NCBI GenBank assembly: GCA_030591795.1
Contig: JAUVAJ010000082.1
Coordinates: 1-7,353, forward strand
DNA from: Desulfuromonadales bacterium
GTDB lineage: Bacteria; Desulfobacterota; Desulfuromonadia; Desulfuromonadales; UBA2294
DNA length: 7,353 nt
Direction of reading: 5' to 3'
Shown here piece by piece: positions 5,968-7,353 of the stretch. Both the position numbers and the translations under genes were made by a program. The notes below the pieces were generated by a model. It was not told the origin of the DNA. It saw only the letters and a program-made list of their open reading frames with translations, and made no database searches. The first letter of the stretch is position 1; every line of letters begins with the position of its first letter.

Positions 5968-7296
5968 ATGTTTCATAAAATTCTGATTGCAAACCGCGGT
6001 GAGATTGCAGTGCGGGTCATTCGTGCCTGCAAAGAACTTGGTATTAAAACGGTTGCGGTGCATTCTGATGTTGATAGTGAATCGCTGCACGTCAAACTGG
6101 CTGACCAGAGTGTCTGTATCGGACCAGCGACCAGCGCTAACAGCTATCTGAATATCAAGGCGATTATCAGCGCAGCCGAAGTGACCGACGCTGATGCGAT
6201 TCATCCCGGGTACGGATTCCTGTCTGAGAATGCTGAGTTCGCCGAGATCTGTGAGAATTGCGGTATAACTTTTGTTGGCCCGTCAGCAGAAAGTATGCGT
6301 TTGATGGGTGACAAGATCAGCGCACGGCGTACGGTTACTGAAGCCGGTGTACCGATTCTTCCCGGCACCAAGGATAACGTTGCGACCGTCGATGAGGCGA
6401 AGAAGATAGCCGAAGAGATCGGCTTTCCGGTCATCATCAAGGCAACGGCCGGTGGCGGTGGCCGCGGCATGAAGATCGTGCATTCGCAAGCACATCTGCC
6501 TAATGCATTTGCAGCAGCTCGGACCGAAGCTGAAGCCGGATTCGGTAATCCTGATGTCTATATCGAGAAGTATTGTGAAAACCCCCGTCACGTCGAGATT
6601 CAGATCCTGGCTGATAAGCATGGTAATGTCATCCACCTTGGTGAACGTGATTGTTCAATTCAGCGCCGACACCAGAAACTGATCGAAGAGGCGCCGTGTC
6701 CGGCACTCTCCCCTGAGCTCAGACAGAAGATGGGCGAATGTTCCGTCGAAGCTGCCAAAAAAGTTGGTTACAACAGTGTTGGGACAATGGAGTTTTTGCT
6801 CGACAAAAACAACGACTTTTTCTTCATGGAGATGAATACGCGTGTTCAGGTTGAGCATCCGGTCACTGAAATGGTTACCGGTGTTGATGTTATTAAAGAA
6901 CAGATTCGCTCTGCGGCCGGTGAACCGTTGCGTTTCACCCAAGAGGATATCAAGATTAACGGGCACGCGATCGAGTGTCGGATAAATGCTGAAGACCCGG
7001 ACAAATTTACCCCGTTTCCTGGCAAGATCGACGGTTACCATACGCCTGGTGGCTTGGGTGTGCGGGTTGATAGTTTTGTCTATGATCAGTACACCGTCCT
7101 GCAATACTATGATTCAATGATTGCCAAATTGATTGTTCACGCTGACACGCGTGAGGAAGCAATCAAACGCATGGATCGGGCTCTTGATGAATATATTATT
7201 GAAGGGATCAAGACGACTATTCCGTTTCATAAGCGTATTATGAACAATAAAGACTTTATTGACTCGAACGTCGATACTGGTTTTCTTGAAAGATAA
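5968..7296 (+). CDS. accC: Biotin carboxylase subunit of acetyl-CoA carboxylase
   Basis: ATP-grasp enzyme that carboxylates the biotin on AccB using bicarbonate and ATP. The 442 residues span the full family length (E. coli AccC is 449). The N-terminal domain begins [19 protein letters not shown] and contains [10 protein letters not shown] (79-88). The ATP-grasp domain has K116, K158, the glycine-rich lid GGGGRGM (162-168) and H208 in NPRHVEIQ. The metal and bicarbonate site is E275, E288, N290, R292 and E296 in [16 protein letters not shown]338 in ECRINAED corresponds to the biotin-site arginine. The C-terminal domain runs through [13 protein letters not shown] (380-392) to GFLER. All catalytic residues are present. 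The length and the separate accB just upstream rule out a pyruvate or propionyl-CoA carboxylase fusion. A strong terminator follows 5 nt after the stop. Confidence 0.97.
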   Translation: MFHKILIANRGEIAVRVIRACKELGIKTVAVHSDVDSESLHVKLADQSVCIGPATSANSYLNIKAIISAAEVTDADAIHPGYGFLSENAEFAEICENCGITFVGPSAESMRLMGDKISARRTVTEAGVPILPGTKDNVATVDEAKKIAEEIGFPVIIKATAGGGGRGMKIVHSQAHLPNAFAAARTEAEAGFGNPDVYIEKYCENPRHVEIQILADKHGNVIHLGERDCSIQRRHQKLIEEAPCPALSPELRQKMGECSVEAAKKVGYNSVGTMEFLLDKNNDFFFMEMNTRVQVEHPVTEMVTGVDVIKEQIRSAAGEPLRFTQEDIKINGHAIECRINAEDPDKFTPFPGKIDGYHTPGGLGVRVDSFVYDQYTVLQYYDSMIAKLIVHADTREEAIKRMDRALDEYIIEGIKTTIPFHKRIMNNKDFIDSNVDTGFLER

Positions 7297-7301
7297 AAAT
7301 C

Positions 7302-7330
7302 AAAAAAGGGGCCGTTACGGCCCCTTTTTT
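7302..7330 (+). terminator. Intrinsic terminator after accC
   Basis: Bases 7302-7314 pair perfectly with 7318-7330: six A-T pairs below a GGGGCCG/CGGCCCC core, with a TTA loop. The 3' arm ends in six Ts and the 5' arm starts with six As, so it can work on both strands. It lies 5 nt after the accC stop and marks the end of the accBC transcript. The 23 bases after it hold nothing recognisable. Confidence 0.93.
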
Positions 7331-7353
7331 ATTTCAGGGTGAAGCGTGAAAAC

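Noticed and set aside
5665..6204. Long minus-strand open frame of 179 codons across accB-accC
   Set aside because: It is antisense to two firmly identified genes, shows no domain, and is explained by the codon bias of the sense strand.

Overview
This window looks like a chromosomal housekeeping segment of a Deltaproteobacterium / Desulfuromonadota-type organism (Geobacter, Desulfuromonas or Pelobacter relatives). That assignment is inferred from gene order: the 3' end of a type IV pilus secretin gene, then shikimate-pathway genes, a TPR gene paired with a roadblock/LC7 gene, a type II dehydroquinase, an M24 Xaa-Pro peptidase and accB-accC. All genes lie on the + strand. No tRNA, rRNA, CRISPR array, phage gene or transposase gene is visible.

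Layout. The 3' end of pilQ (2-844) is followed by a strong intrinsic terminator (864-893). Next come aroK (911-1417) and aroB (1389-2498), which overlap by 29 nt. A non-coding stretch of about 185 bp then holds a highly structured palindromic repeat (2500-2680). It contains one small hairpin and one long multi-helix hairpin, and its edges nearly touch the aroB stop and the next start codon. After it come a TPR gene (2685-3488) and a roadblock/MglB-like gene (3481-3840) that overlap by 8 nt. The remaining genes are aroQ (3849-4283), an M24B peptidase gene (4308-5375), accB (5422-5889) and accC (5968-7296). A second strong terminator (7302-7330) closes the window.

Function. AroB makes 3-dehydroquinate, AroQ dehydrates it, and AroK later phosphorylates shikimate, so three steps of chorismate synthesis are encoded here. 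AccB and AccC are the biotin carrier and biotin carboxylase of acetyl-CoA carboxylase, the first committed step of fatty acid synthesis. The TPR/roadblock pair is the least understood part. Its translational coupling suggests a complex, and roadblock proteins of the MglB type regulate small Ras-like GTPases, but no GTPase gene is in the window.

Most genes are ordinary and well conserved. The main items for a second look are the palindromic repeat between aroB and the TPR gene, the TPR/roadblock pair, the terminator placed directly before aroK with no room for a promoter, and the absence of an efp gene between the peptidase and accB.
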